The notes below the pieces were generated by a model. The model had not been told where the DNA came from. It ran no database searches and worked only from the letters and a program-made list of their open reading frames with translations. Positions 37,380-50,800 of a stretch of DNA of 64,000 nt are shown piece by piece. The stretch spans positions 1,364,001 to 1,428,000 of the forward strand of contig JAJQJQ010000008.1 in NCBI GenBank assembly GCA_028622995.1, in the 5' to 3' direction. A program made the translations under genes and the position numbers. This stretch comes from Panagrolaimus kolymaensis (Eukaryota; Nematoda; Chromadorea; Rhabditida; Panagrolaimidae). Positions within the stretch are counted from its first letter, which is position 1; each line of letters opens with the position of its first letter.

Positions 37380-40300
37380 GAAAAAATAGAAATTATTTAA
37401 GTTTGCTTGAACTACGGTTCTAAAAAGTCCCAACAAACAATAGCCATATTTTTTTATTTTTCTTTTTAAAAAAAAGTATTCTTGCAATACTAAAATCGAT
37501 GAAAGAACTCGAAAAAATAAAAATTATTTAAGTTTGCTTGAACTACGGTTCTAAAAAGTCCCAACAAACAATAGCCATATTTTTTTATTTTTCTTTTTAA
37601 AAAAAAGTATTCTTGCAATACTAACATCGATGAAAGAACTCGAAAAAATAAAAATTATTTAAGTTTGTTTGAACTACGGTTCTAAAAAGTCCCTACAAAC
37701 AATTAAAAAAAAATATTTTTCTACGAAATAACATCGATGAAAGAACATGAAAAAATAAAAATTATTTAAGTTTGTTTGAACTACGGTTCTAAAAAGTCCC
37801 TACAAACAATTAAAAAAAAATATTTTTCTACGAAATAACATCGATGAAAGAACACGAAAAAATAAAAATTATTTAAGTTTGCTTGAACTACGGTTCTAAA
37901 AAGTCCCTACAAACAATTAAAAAAAAATATTTTTCTACGAAATAACATCGATGAAAGAACATGAAAAAATAAAAATTATTTAAGTTTGTTTGAACTACGG
38001 TTCTAAAAAGTCCCTACAAACAATTAAAAAAAAATATTTTTCTACGAAATAACATCGATGAAAGAACTCGAAAAAATAAAAATTATTTAAGTTTGCTTGA
38101 ACTACGGTTCTAAAAAGTCCCAACAAACAATAGCCATATTTTTTTATTTTTCTTTTTAAAAAAAAGTATTCTTGCAATACTAACATCGATGAAAGAACTC
38201 AAAAAAATAAAAATTATTTAAGTTTGTTTGAACTACGGTTCTAAAAAGTCCCTACAAACAATGGCCATATTTTTTTAATTTTCTTTTTTAAAAAAAAGTA
38301 TTCTTTCAATACTAACATCGATGAAAGAACTCAAAAAAATAAAAATTATTTAAGTTTGCTTGAACTACGGTTCTAAAAAGTCCCAACAAACAATAGCCAT
38401 ATTTTTTTAATTTTCTTTTTAAAAAAAAAGTATTCTTGCAATACTAACATATATGAAAGAACTCAAAAAAATAAAAATTATTTAAGTTTGCTTGAACTAC
38501 GGTTCTAAAAAGTCCCAACAAACAATAGCCATATTTTTTTAATTTTCTTTTTAAAAAAAAAGTATTCTTGCAATACTAACATCGATGAAAGAACTCGAAA
38601 AAATAAAAATTATATAAGTTTGTTTGAACTACGGTTCTAAAAAGTCCCTACAAACAATGGCCATATTTTTTTAATTTTCTTTTTAAAAAAAAAGTATTCT
38701 TGCAATACTAACATATATGAAAGAACTCAAAAAAATAAAAATTATTTAAGTTTGCTTGAACTACGGTTCTAAAAAGTCCCAACAAACAATAGCCATATTT
38801 TTTTATTTTTCTTTTTAAAAAAAAGTATTCTTGCAATACTAACATCGATGAAAGAACTCAAAAAAATAAAAATTATTTAAGTTTGCTTGAACTACGGTTC
38901 TAAAAAGTCCCAACAAACAATAGCCATATTTTTTTATTTTTCTTTTTAAAAAAAAGTATTCTTGCAATACTAACATCGATGAAAGAACTCAAAAAAATAA
39001 AAATTATTTAAGTTTGCTTGAACTACGGTTCTAAAAAGTCCCAACAAACAATAGCCATATTTTTTTATTTTTCTTTTTAAAAAAAAGTATTCTTGCAATA
39101 CTAACATCGATGAAAGAACTCAAAAAAATAAAAATTATTTAAGTTTGTTTGAACTACGGTTCTAAAAAGTCCCTACAAACAATGGCCATATTTTTTTAAT
39201 TTTCTTTTTAAAAAAAAAGTATTCTTGCAATACTAACATATATGAAAGAACTCAAAAAAATAAAAATTATTTAAGTTTGCTTGAACTACGGTTCTAAAAA
39301 GTCCCAACAAACAATAGCCATATTTTTTTAATTTTCTTTTTAAAAAAAAAGTATTCTTGCAATACTAACATCGATGAAAGAACTCGAAAAAATAAAAATT
39401 ATATAAGTTTGTTTGAACTACGGTTCTAAAAAGTCCCTACAAACAATGGCCATATTTTTTTAATTTTCTTTTTAAAAAAAAAGTATTCTTGCAATACTAA
39501 CATATATGAAAGAACTCAAAAAAATAAAAATTATTTAAGTTTGCTTGAACTACGGTTCTAAAAAGTCCCAACAAACAATAGCCATATTTTTTTATTTTTC
39601 TTTTTAAAAAAAAGTATTCTTGCAATACTAACATCGATGAAAGAACTCGAAAAAATAAAAATTATTTAAGTTTGTTTGAACTACGGTTCTAAAAAGTCCC
39701 TACAAACAATTAAAAAAAAATATTTTTCTACGAAATAACATCGATGAAAGAACTCGAAAAAATAAAAATTATTTAAGTTTGCTTGAACTACGGTTCTAAA
39801 AAGTCCCAACAAACAATAGCCATATTTTTTTATTTTTCTTTTTAAAAAAAAGTATTCTTGCAATACTAACATCGATGAAAGAACTCAAAAAAATAAAAAT
39901 TATTTAAGTTTGCTTGAACTACGGTTCTAAAAAGTCCCAACAAACAATAGCCATATTTTTTTATTTTTCTTTTTAAAAAAAAGTATTCTTGCAATACTAA
40001 CATCGATGAAAGAACTCAAAAAAATAAAAATTATTTAAGTTTGCTTGAACTACGGTTCTAAAAAGTCCCAACAAACAATAGCCATATTTTTTTATTTTTC
40101 TTTTTAAAAAAAAGTATTCTTGCAATACTAACATCGATGAAAGAACTCAAAAAAATAAAAATTATTTAAGTTTGTTTGAACTACGGTTCTAAAAAGTCCC
40201 TACAAACAATGGCCATATTTTTTTAATTTTCTTTTTAAAAAAAAAGTATTCTTGCAATACTAACATATATGAAAGAACTCAAAAAAATAAAAATTATTTA

Positions 40301-42130
40301 AGTTTGCTTGAACTACGGTTCTAAAAAGTCCCAACAAACAATAGCCATATTTTTTTAATTTTCTTTTTAAAAAAAAAGTATTCTTGCAATACTAACATCG
40401 ATGAAAGAACTCGAAAAAATAAAAATTATATAAGTTTGTTTGAACTACGGTTCTAAAAAGTCCCTACAAACAATGGCCATATTTTTTTAATTTTCTTTTT
40501 AAAAAAAAAGTATTCTTGCAATACTAACATATATGAAAGAACTCAAAAAAATAAAAATTATTTAAGTTTGCTTGAACTACGGTTCTAAAAAGTCCCAACA
40601 AACAATAGCCATATTTTTTTATTTTTCTTTTTAAAAAAAAGTATTCTTGCAATACTAACATCGATGAAAGAACTCGAAAAAATAAAAATTATTTAAGTTT
40701 GTTTGAACTACGGTTCTAAAAAGTCCCTACAAACAATTAAAAAAAAATATTTTTCTACGAAATAACATCGATGAAAGAACACGAAAAAATAAAAATTATT
40801 TAAGTTTGCTTGAACTACGGTTCTAAAAAGTCCCAACAAACAATAGCCATATTTTTTTATTTTTCTTTTTAAAAAAAAGTATTCTTGCAATACTAACATC
40901 GATGAAAGAACTCGAAAAAATAAAAATTATTTAAGTTTGCTTGAACTACGGTTCTAAAAAGTCCCAACAAACAATAGCCATATTTTTTTATTTTTCTTTT
41001 TAAAAAAAAGTATTCTTGCAATACTAACATCGATGAAAGAACTCGAAAAAATAGAAATTATTTAAGTTTGCTTGAACTACGGTTCTAAAAAGTCCCAACA
41101 AACAATAGCCATATTTTTTTATTTTTCTTTTTAAAAAAAAGTATTCTTGCAATACTAAAATCGATGAAAGAACTCGAAAAAATAAAAATTATTTAAGTTT
41201 GTTTGAACTACGGTTCTAAAAAGTCCCTACAAACAATTAAAAAAAAATATTTTTCTACGAAATAACATCGATGAAAGAACACGAAAAAATAAAAATTATT
41301 TAAGTTTGCTTGAACTACGGTTCTAAAAAGTCCCAACAAACAATAGCCATATTTTTTTATTTTTCTTTTTAAAAAAAAGTATTCTTGCAATACTAACATC
41401 GATGAAAGAACTCGAAAAAATAAAAATTATTTAAGTTTGCTTGAACTACGGTTCTAAAAAGTCCCTACAAACAATTAAAAAAAAATATTTTTCTACGAAA
41501 TAACATCGATGAAAGAACATGAAAAAATAAAAATTATTTAAGTTTGTTTGAACTACGGTTCTAAAAAGTCCCTACAAACAATTAAAAAAAAATATTTTTC
41601 TACGAAATAACATCGATGAAAGAACACGAAAAAATAAAAATTATTTAAGTTTGCTTGAACTACGGTTCTAAAAAGTCCCTACAAACAATTAAAAAAAAAT
41701 ATTTTTCTACGAAATAACATCGATGAAAGAACATGAAAAAATAAAAATTATTTAAGTTTGTTTGAACTACGGTTCTAAAAAGTCCCTACAAACAATTAAA
41801 AAAAAATATTTTTCTACGAAATAACATCGATGAAAGAACTCGAAAAAATAAAAATTATTTAAGTTTGCTTGAACTACGGTTCTAAAAAGTCCCAACAAAC
41901 AATAGCCATATTTTTTTATTTTTCTTTTTAAAAAAAAGTATTCTTGCAATACTAACATCGATGAAAGAACTCAAAAAAATAAAAATTATTTAAGTTTGTT
42001 TGAACTACGGTTCTAAAAAGTCCCTACAAACAATGGCCATATTTTTTTAATTTTCTTTTTTAAAAAAAAGTATTCTTTCAATACTAACATCGATGAAAGA
42101 ACTCAAAAAAATAAAAATTATTTAAGTTTG
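37380..42130 (+). repeat. long-range duplication within the array, offset 3665 bp
   Basis: Single-base private variants recur together: AATAGAAAT at 37389 and 41054, and TAAAATCGAT at 37491 and 41156, both 3665 bp apart. The CTTTCAATAC variant recurs near 38303 and 42073 after one extra short monomer. This shows a multi-kilobase duplication followed by monomer gain or loss. Confidence 0.75.
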
Positions 42131-43520
42131 TTTGAACTACGGTTCTAAAAAGTCCCTACAAACAATTAAAAAAAAATATTTTTCTACGAAATAACATCGA
42201 TGAAAGAACTCAAAAAAATAAAAATTATTTAAGTTTGCTTGAACTACGGTTCTAAAAAGTCCCAACAAACAATAGCCATATTTTTTTATTTTTCTTTTTA
42301 AAAAAAAGTATTCTTGCAATACTAACATCGATGAAAGAACTCAAAAAAATAAAAATTATTTAAGTTTGCTTGAACTACGGTTCTAAAAAGTCCCAACAAA
42401 CAATAGCCATATTTTTTTATTTTTCTTTTTAAAAAAAAGTATTCTTGCAATACTAACATATATGAAAGAACTCAAAAAAATAAAAATTATTTAAGTTTGC
42501 TTGAACTACGGTTCTAAAAAGTCCCAACAAACAATAGCCATATTTTTTTATTTTTCTTTTTAAAAAAAAGTATTCTTGCAATACTAACATCGATGAAAGA
42601 ACTCGAAAAAATAAAAATTATTTAAGTTTGCTTGAACTACGGTTCTAAAAAGTCCCTACAAACAATTAAAAAAAAATATTTTTCTACGAAATAACATCGA
42701 TGAAAGAACACGAAAAAATAAAAATTATTTAAGTTTGCTTGAACTACGGTTCTAAAAAGTCCCAACAAACAATAGCCATATTTTTTTATTTTTCTTTTTA
42801 AAAAAAAGTATTCTTGCAATACTAACATCGATGAAAGAAATCAAAAAAATAAAAATTATTTAAGTTTGCTTGAACTACGGTTCTAAAAATTCCCTACAAA
42901 CAATAGCCATATTTTTTTAATTTTCTTTTTAAAAAAAAAGTATTCTTGCAATACTAACATCGATGAAAGAACTCGAAAAAATAAAAATTATTTAAGTTTG
43001 TTTGAACTACGGTTCTAAAAAGTCCCAACAAACAATAGCCATATTTTTTTATTTTTCTTTTTAAAAAAAAGTATTCTTGCAATACTAACATCGATGAAAG
43101 AACTCAAAAAAATAAAAATTATTTAAGTTTGCTTGAACTACGGTTCTAAAAAGTCCCAACAAACAATAGCCATATTTTTTTATTTTTCTTTTTAAAAAAA
43201 AGTATTCTTGCAATACTAACATATATGAAAGAACTCAAAAAAATAAAAATTATTTAAGTTTGCTTGAACTACGGTTCTAAAAAGTCCCAACAAACAATAG
43301 CCATATTTTTTTATTTTTCTTTTTAAAAAAAAGTATTCTTGCAATACTAACATCGATGAAAGAACTCGAAAAAATAAAAATTATTTAAGTTTGCTTGAAC
43401 TACGGTTCTAAAAAGTCCCTACAAACAATTAAAAAAAAATATTTTTCTACGAAATAACATCGATGAAAGAACATGAAAAAATAAAAATTATTTAAGTTTG
43501 TTTGAACTACGGTTCTAAAA

Positions 43521-45340
43521 AGTCCCTACAAACAATTAAAAAAAAATATTTTTCTACGAAATAACATCGATGAAAGAACATGAAAAAATAAAAATTATTT
43601 AAGTTTGTTTGAACTACGGTTCTAAAAAGTCCCTACAAACAATTAAAAAAAAATATTTTTCTACGAAATAACATCGATGAAAGAACACGAAAAAATAAAA
43701 ATTATTTAAGTTTGCTTGAACTACGGTTCTAAAAAGTCCCAACAAACAATAGCCATATTTTTTTATTTTTCTTTTTAAAAAAAAGTATTCTTGCAATACT
43801 AACATCGATGAAAGAACTCAAAAAAATAAAAATTATTTAAGTTTGTTTGAACTACGGTTCTAAAAAGTCCCTACAAACAATGGCCATATTTTTTTAATTT
43901 TCTTTTTTAAAAAAAAGTATTCTTTCAATACTAACATCGATGAAAGAACTAAAAAAAATAAAAATTATTTAAGTTTGTTTGAACTACGGTTCTAAAAAGT
44001 CCCTACAAACAATGGCCATATTTTTTTAATTTTCTTTTTAAAAAAAAAGTATTCTTGCAATACTAACATATATGAAAGAACTCAAAAAAATAAAAATTAT
44101 TTAAGTTTGCTTGAACTACGGTTCTAAAAAGTCCCTACAAACAATTAAAAAAAAATATTTTTCTACGAAATAACATCGATGAAAGAACATGAAAAAATAA
44201 AAATTATTTAAGTTTGTTTGAACTACGGTTCTAAAAAGTCCCTACAAACAATTAAAAAAAAATATTTTTCTACGAAATAACATCGATGAAAGAACACGAA
44301 AAAATAAAAATTATTTAAGTTTGCTTGAACTACGGTTCTAAAAAGTCCCAACAAACAATAGCCATATTTTTTTATTTTGCTTTTTAAAAAAAAGTATTCT
44401 TGCAATACTAACATCGATGAAAGAACTCAAAAAAATAAAAATTATTTAAGTTTGTTTGAACTACGGTTCTAAAAAGTCCCTACAAACAATGGCCATATTT
44501 TTTTAATTTTCTTTTTTAAAAAAAAGTATTCTTTCAATACTAACATCGATGAAAGAACTCAAAAAAATAAAAATTATTTAAGTTTGTTTGAACTACGGTT
44601 CTAAAAAGTCCCTACAAACAATGGCCATATTTTTTTAATTTTCTTTTTAAAAAAAAAGTATTCTTGCAATACTAACATATATGAAAGAACTCAAAAAAAT
44701 AAAAATTATTTAAGTTTGCTTGAACTACGGTTCTAAAAAGTCCCTACAAACAATTAAAAAAAAATATTTTTCTACGAAATAACATCGATGAAAGAACATG
44801 AAAAAATAAAAATTATTTAAGTTTGTTTGAACTACGGTTCTAAAAAGTCCCTACAAACAATTAAAAAAAAATATTTTTCTACGAAATAACATCGATGAAA
44901 GAACACGAAAAAATAAAAATTATTTAAGTTTGCTTGAACTACGGTTCTAAAAAGTCCCAACAAACAATAGCCATATTTTTTTATTTTTCTTTTTAAAAAA
45001 AAGTATTCTTGCAATACTAACATCGATGAAAGAACTCAAAAAAATAAAAATTATTTAAGTTTGTTTGAACTACGGTTCTAAAAAGTCCCTACAAACAATG
45101 GCCATATTTTTTTAATTTTCTTTTTTAAAAAAAAGTATTCTTTCAATACTAACATCGATGAAAGAACTCAAAAAAATAAAAATTATTTAAGTTTGTTTGA
45201 ACTACGGTTCTAAAAAGTCCCTACAAACAATGGCCATATTTTTTTAATTTTCTTTTTAAAAAAAAAGTATTCTTGCAATACTAACATATATGAAAGAACT
45301 CAAAAAAATAAAAATTATTTAAGTTTGCTTGAACAACGGT
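43521..45340 (+). repeat. three tandem copies of a 609-bp higher-order unit
   Basis: The AGTCCC junction recurs at 43521, 44130 and 44739, and the CTTTCAATAC variant around 43920, 44529 and 45138, all 609 bp apart. The unit fits three long and two short monomers. The third copy then diverges through a GAACAACGG variant at 45331. Confidence 0.85.
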
Positions 45341-47830
45341 TCTAAAAAGTCCCAACAAACAATAGCCATATTTTTTTATTTTTCTTTTTAAAAAAAAGTA
45401 TTCTTGCAATACTAACATCGATGAAAGAACTCAAAAAAATAAAAATTATTTAAGTTTGTTTGAACTACGGTTCTAAAAAGTCCCTACAAACAATGGCCAT
45501 ATTTTTTTATTTTTCTTTTTAAAAAAAAGTATTCTTGCAATACTAACATCGATGAAAGAACTCAAAAAAATAAAAATTATTTAAGTTTGTTTGAACTACG
45601 GTTCTAAAAAGTCCCTACAAACAATGGCCATATTTTTTTAATTTTCTTTTTAAAAAAAAAGTATTCTTGCAATACTAACATCGATGAAAGAACTCGAAAA
45701 AATAAAAATTATTTAAGTTTGCTTGAACTACGGTTCTAAAAAGTCCCAACAAACAATAGCCATATTTTTTTATTTTTCTTTTTAAAAAAAAGTATTCTTG
45801 CAATACTAACATCGATGAAAGAACTCAAAAAAATAAAAATTATTTAAGTTTGTTTGAACTACGGTTCTAAAAAGTCCCTACAAACAATGGCCATATTTTT
45901 TTAATTTTCTTTTTTAAAAAAAAGTATTCTTTCAATACTAACATCGATGAAAGAACTCAAAAAAATAAAAATTATTTAAGTTTGTTTGAACTACGGTTCT
46001 AAAAAGTCCCTACAAACAATGGCCATATTTTTTTAATTTTCTTTTTAAAAAAAAAGTATTCTTGCAATACTAACATATATGAAAGAACTCAAAAAAATAA
46101 AAATTATTTAAGTTTGCTTGAACAACGGTTCTAAAAAGTCCCAACAAACAATAGCCATATTTTTTTATTTTTCTTTTTAAAAAAAAGTATTCTTGCAATA
46201 CTAACATCGATGAAAGAACTCAAAAAAATAAAAATTATTTAAGTTTGTTTGAACTACGGTTCTAAAAAGTCCCTACAAACAATGGCCATATTTTTTTATT
46301 TTTCTTTTTAAAAAAAAGTATTCTTGCAATACTAACATCGATGAAAGAACTCAAAAAAATAAAAATTATTTAAGTTTGTTTGAACTACGGTTCTAAAAAG
46401 TCCCTACAAACAATGGCCATATTTTTTTATTTTTCTTTTTAAAAAAAAGTATTCTTGCAATACTAACATCGATGAAAGAACTCAAAAAAATAAAAATTAT
46501 TTAAGTTTGTTTGAACTACGGTTCTAAAAAGTCCCTACAAACAATGGCCATATTTTTTTAATTTTCTTTTTAAAAAAAAAGTATTCTTGCAATACTAACA
46601 TCGATGAAAGAACTCGAAAAAATAAAAATTATTTAAGTTTGCTTGAACTACGGTTCTAAAAAGTCCCAACAAACAATAGCCATATTTTTTTATTTTTCTT
46701 TTTAAAAAAAAGTATTCTTGCAATACTAACATCGATGAAAGAACTCAAAAAAATAAAAATTATTTAAGTTTGTTTGAACTACGGTTCTAAAAAGTCCCTA
46801 CAAACAATGGCCATATTTTTTTAATTTTCTTTTTTAAAAAAAAGTATTCTTTCAATACTAACATCGATGAAAGAACTCAAAAAAATAAAAATTATTTAAG
46901 TTTGTTTGAACTACGGTTCTAAAAAGTCCCTACAAACAATGGCCATATTTTTTTAATTTTCTTTTTAAAAAAAAAGTATTCTTGCAATACTAACATATAT
47001 GAAAGAACTCAAAAAAATAAAAATTATTTAAGTTTGCTTGAACAACGGTTCTAAAAAGTCCCAACAAACAATAGCCATATTTTTTTATTTTTCTTTTTAA
47101 AAAAAAGTATTCTTGCAATACTAACATCGATGAAAGAACTCAAAAAAATAAAAATTATTTAAGTTTGTTTGAACTACGGTTCTAAAAAGTCCCTACAAAC
47201 AATGGCCATATTTTTTTATTTTTCTTTTTAAAAAAAAGTATTCTTGCAATACTAACATCGATGAAAGAACTCAAAAAAATAAAAATTATTTAAGTTTGTT
47301 TGAACTACGGTTCTAAAAAGTCCCTACAAACAATGGCCATATTTTTTTAATTTTCTTTTTAAAAAAAAAGTATTCTTGCAATACTAACATCGATGAAAGA
47401 ACTCGAAAAAATAAAAATTATTTAAGTTTGCTTGAACTACGGTTCTAAAAAGTCCCAACAAACAATAGCCATATTTTTTTATTTTTCTTTTTAAAAAAAA
47501 GTATTCTTGCAATACTAACATCGATGAAAGAACTCAAAAAAATAAAAATTATTTAAGTTTGTTTGAACTACGGTTCTAAAAAGTCCCTACAAACAATGGC
47601 CATATTTTTTTAATTTTCTTTTTTAAAAAAAAGTATTCTTTCAATACTAACATCGATGAAAGAACTCAAAAAAATAAAAATTATTTAAGTTTGTTTGAAC
47701 TACGGTTCTAAAAAGTCCCTACAAACAATGGCCATATTTTTTTAATTTTCTTTTTAAAAAAAAAGTATTCTTGCAATACTAACATATATGAAAGAACTCA
47801 AAAAAATAAAAATTATTTAAGTTTGCTTGA
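45331..47830 (+). repeat. higher-order units of about 789 and 920 bp
   Basis: The GAACAACGG variant occurs at 45331, 46120 and 47040. The spacings of 789 and 920 differ by one long monomer (131), a direct record of monomer gain between successive units. Confidence 0.75.
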
Positions 47831-50800
47831 ACTACGGTTCTAAAAAGTCCCAACAAACAATAGCCATATTTTTTTATTTTTCTTTTTAAAAAAAAGTATT
47901 CTTGCAATACTAACATCGATGAAAGAACTCAAAAAAATAAAAATTATTTAAGTTTGTTTGAACTACGGTTCTAAAAAGTCCCTACAAACAATGGCCATAT
48001 TTTTTTATTTTTCTTTTTAAAAAAAAGTATTCTTGCAATACTAACATCGATGAAAGAACTCAAAAAAATAAAAATTATTTAAGTTTGTTTGAACTACGGT
48101 TCTAAAAAGTCCCTACAAACAATGGCCATATTTTTTTAATTTTCTTTTTAAAAAAAAAGTATTCTTGCAATACTAACATCGATGAAAGAACTCGAAAAAA
48201 TAAAAATTATTTAAGTTTGCTTGAACTACGGTTCTAAAAAGTCCCAACAAACAATAGCCATATTTTTTTATTTTTCTTTTTAAAAAAAAGTATTCTTGCA
48301 ATACTAACATCGATGAAAGAACTCAAAAAAATAAAAATTATTTAAGTTTGTTTGAACTACGGTTCTAAAAAGTCCCTACAAACAATGGCCATATTTTTTT
48401 AATTTTCTTTTTAAAAAAAAAGTATTCTTTCAATACTAACATCGATGAAAGAACTCAAAAAAATAAAAATTATTTAAGTTTGTTTGAACTACGGTTCTAA
48501 AAAGTCCCTACAAACAATGGCCATATTTTTTTAATTTTCTTTTTAAAAAAAAAGTATTCTTGCAATACTAACATCGATGAAAGAACTCGAAAAAATAAAA
48601 ATTATTTAAGTTTGCTTGAACTACGGTTCTAAAAAGTCCCAACAAACAATAGCCATATTTTTTTATTTTTCTTTTTAAAAAAAAGTATTCTTGCAATACT
48701 AACATCGATGAAAGAACTCAAAAAAATAAAAATTATTTAAGTTTGTTTGAACTACGGTTCTAAAAAGTCCCTACAAACAATGGCCATATTTTTTAAATTT
48801 TCTTTTTAAAAAAAAATATTTTTCGACGAAATAACATCGAAGAAAGAACTCAAAAAAATAAAAATTATTTAAGTTTGCTTGAACTACGGTTCTAAAAAGT
48901 CCCTACAAACAATTAAAAAAAAATATTTTTCTACGAAATAACATCGATGAAAGAACACGAAAAAATAAAAATTATTTAAGTTTGTTTGAACTACGGTTCT
49001 AAAAAGTCCCTACAAACAATTAAAAAAAAATATTTTTCTACGAAATAACATCGATGAAAGAACACGAAAAAATAAAAATTATTTAAGTTTGCTTGAACTA
49101 CGGTTCTAAAAAGTCCCAACAAACAATAGCCATATTTTTTTATTTTTCTTTTTAAAAAAAAGTATTCTTGCAATACTAACATCGATGAAAGAACTCGAAA
49201 AAATAAAAATTATTTAAGTTTGCTTGAACTACGGTTCTAAAAAGTCCCAACAAACAATAGCCATATTTTTTTATTTTTCTTTTTAAAAAAAAGTATTCTT
49301 GCAATACTAACATCGATGAAAGAACTCAAAAAAATAAAAATTATTTAAGTTTGTTTGAACTACGGTTCTAAAAAGTCCCTACAAACAATGGCCATATTTT
49401 TTTAATTTTCTTTTTTAAAAAAAAGTATTCTTTCAATACTAACATCGATGAAAGAACTCAAAAAAATAAAAATTATTTAAGTTTGTTTGAACTACGGTTC
49501 TAAAAAGTCCCTACAAACAATGGCCATATTTTTTTAATTTTCTTTTTAAAAAAAAAGTATTCTTGCAATACTAACATATATGAAAGAACTCAAAAAAATA
49601 AAAATTATTTAAGTTTGCTTGAACTACGGTTCTAAAAAGTCCCAACAAACAATAGCCATATTTTTTTATTTTTCTTTTTAAAAAAAAGTATTCTTGCAAT
49701 ACTAACATCGATGAAAGAACTCAAAAAAATAAAAATTATTTAAGTTTGTTTGAACTACGGTTCTAAAAAGTCCCTACAAACAATGGCCATATTTTTTTAA
49801 TTTTCTTTTTAAAAAAAAAGTATTCTTGCAATACTAACATCGATGAAAGAACTCGAAAAAATAAAAATTATTTAAGTTTGCTTGAACTACGGTTCTAAAA
49901 AGTCCCAACAAACAATAGCCATATTTTTTTATTTTTCTTTTTAAAAAAAAGTATTCTTGCAATACTAACATCGATGAAAGAACTCAAAAAAATAAAAATT
50001 ATTTAAGTTTGTTTGAACTACGGTTCTAAAAAGTCCCTACAAACAATGGCTATATTTTTTTAATTTTCTTTTTAAAAAAAAAGTATTCTTTCAATACTAA
50101 CATCGATGAAAGAACTCAAAAAAATAAAAATTATTTAAGTTTGTTTGAACTACGGTTCTAAAAAGTCCCTACAAACAATGGCCATATTTTTTTAATTTTC
50201 TTTTTAAAAAAAAGTATTCTTGCAATACTAACATATATGAAAGAACTCAAAAAAATAAAAATTATTTAAGTTTGCTTGAACTACGGTTCTAAAAAGTCCC
50301 AACAAACAATAGCCATATTTTTTTATTTTTCTTTTTAAAAAAAAGTATTCTTGCAATACTAACATCGATGAAAGAACTCAAAAAAATAAAAATTATTTAA
50401 GTTTGTTTGAACTACGGTTCTAAAAAGTCCCTACAAACAATGGCCATATTTTTTTAATTTTCTTTTTAAAAAAAAAGTATTCTTGCAATACTAACATATA
50501 TGAAAGAACTCAAAAAAATAAAAATTATTTAAGTTTGCTTGAACTACGGTTCTAAAAAGTCCCAACAAACAATAGCCATATTTTTTTATTTTTCTTTTAA
50601 AAAAAAAGTATTCTTGCAATACTAACATCGATGAAAGAACTCAAAAAAATAAAAATTATTTAAGTTTGTTTGAACTACGGTTCTAAAAAGTCCCTACAAA
50701 CAATGGCCATATTTTTTTAATTTTCTTTTTAAAAAAAAAGTATTCTTTCAATACTAACATCGATGAAAGAACTCAAAAAAATAAAAATTATTTAAGTTTG

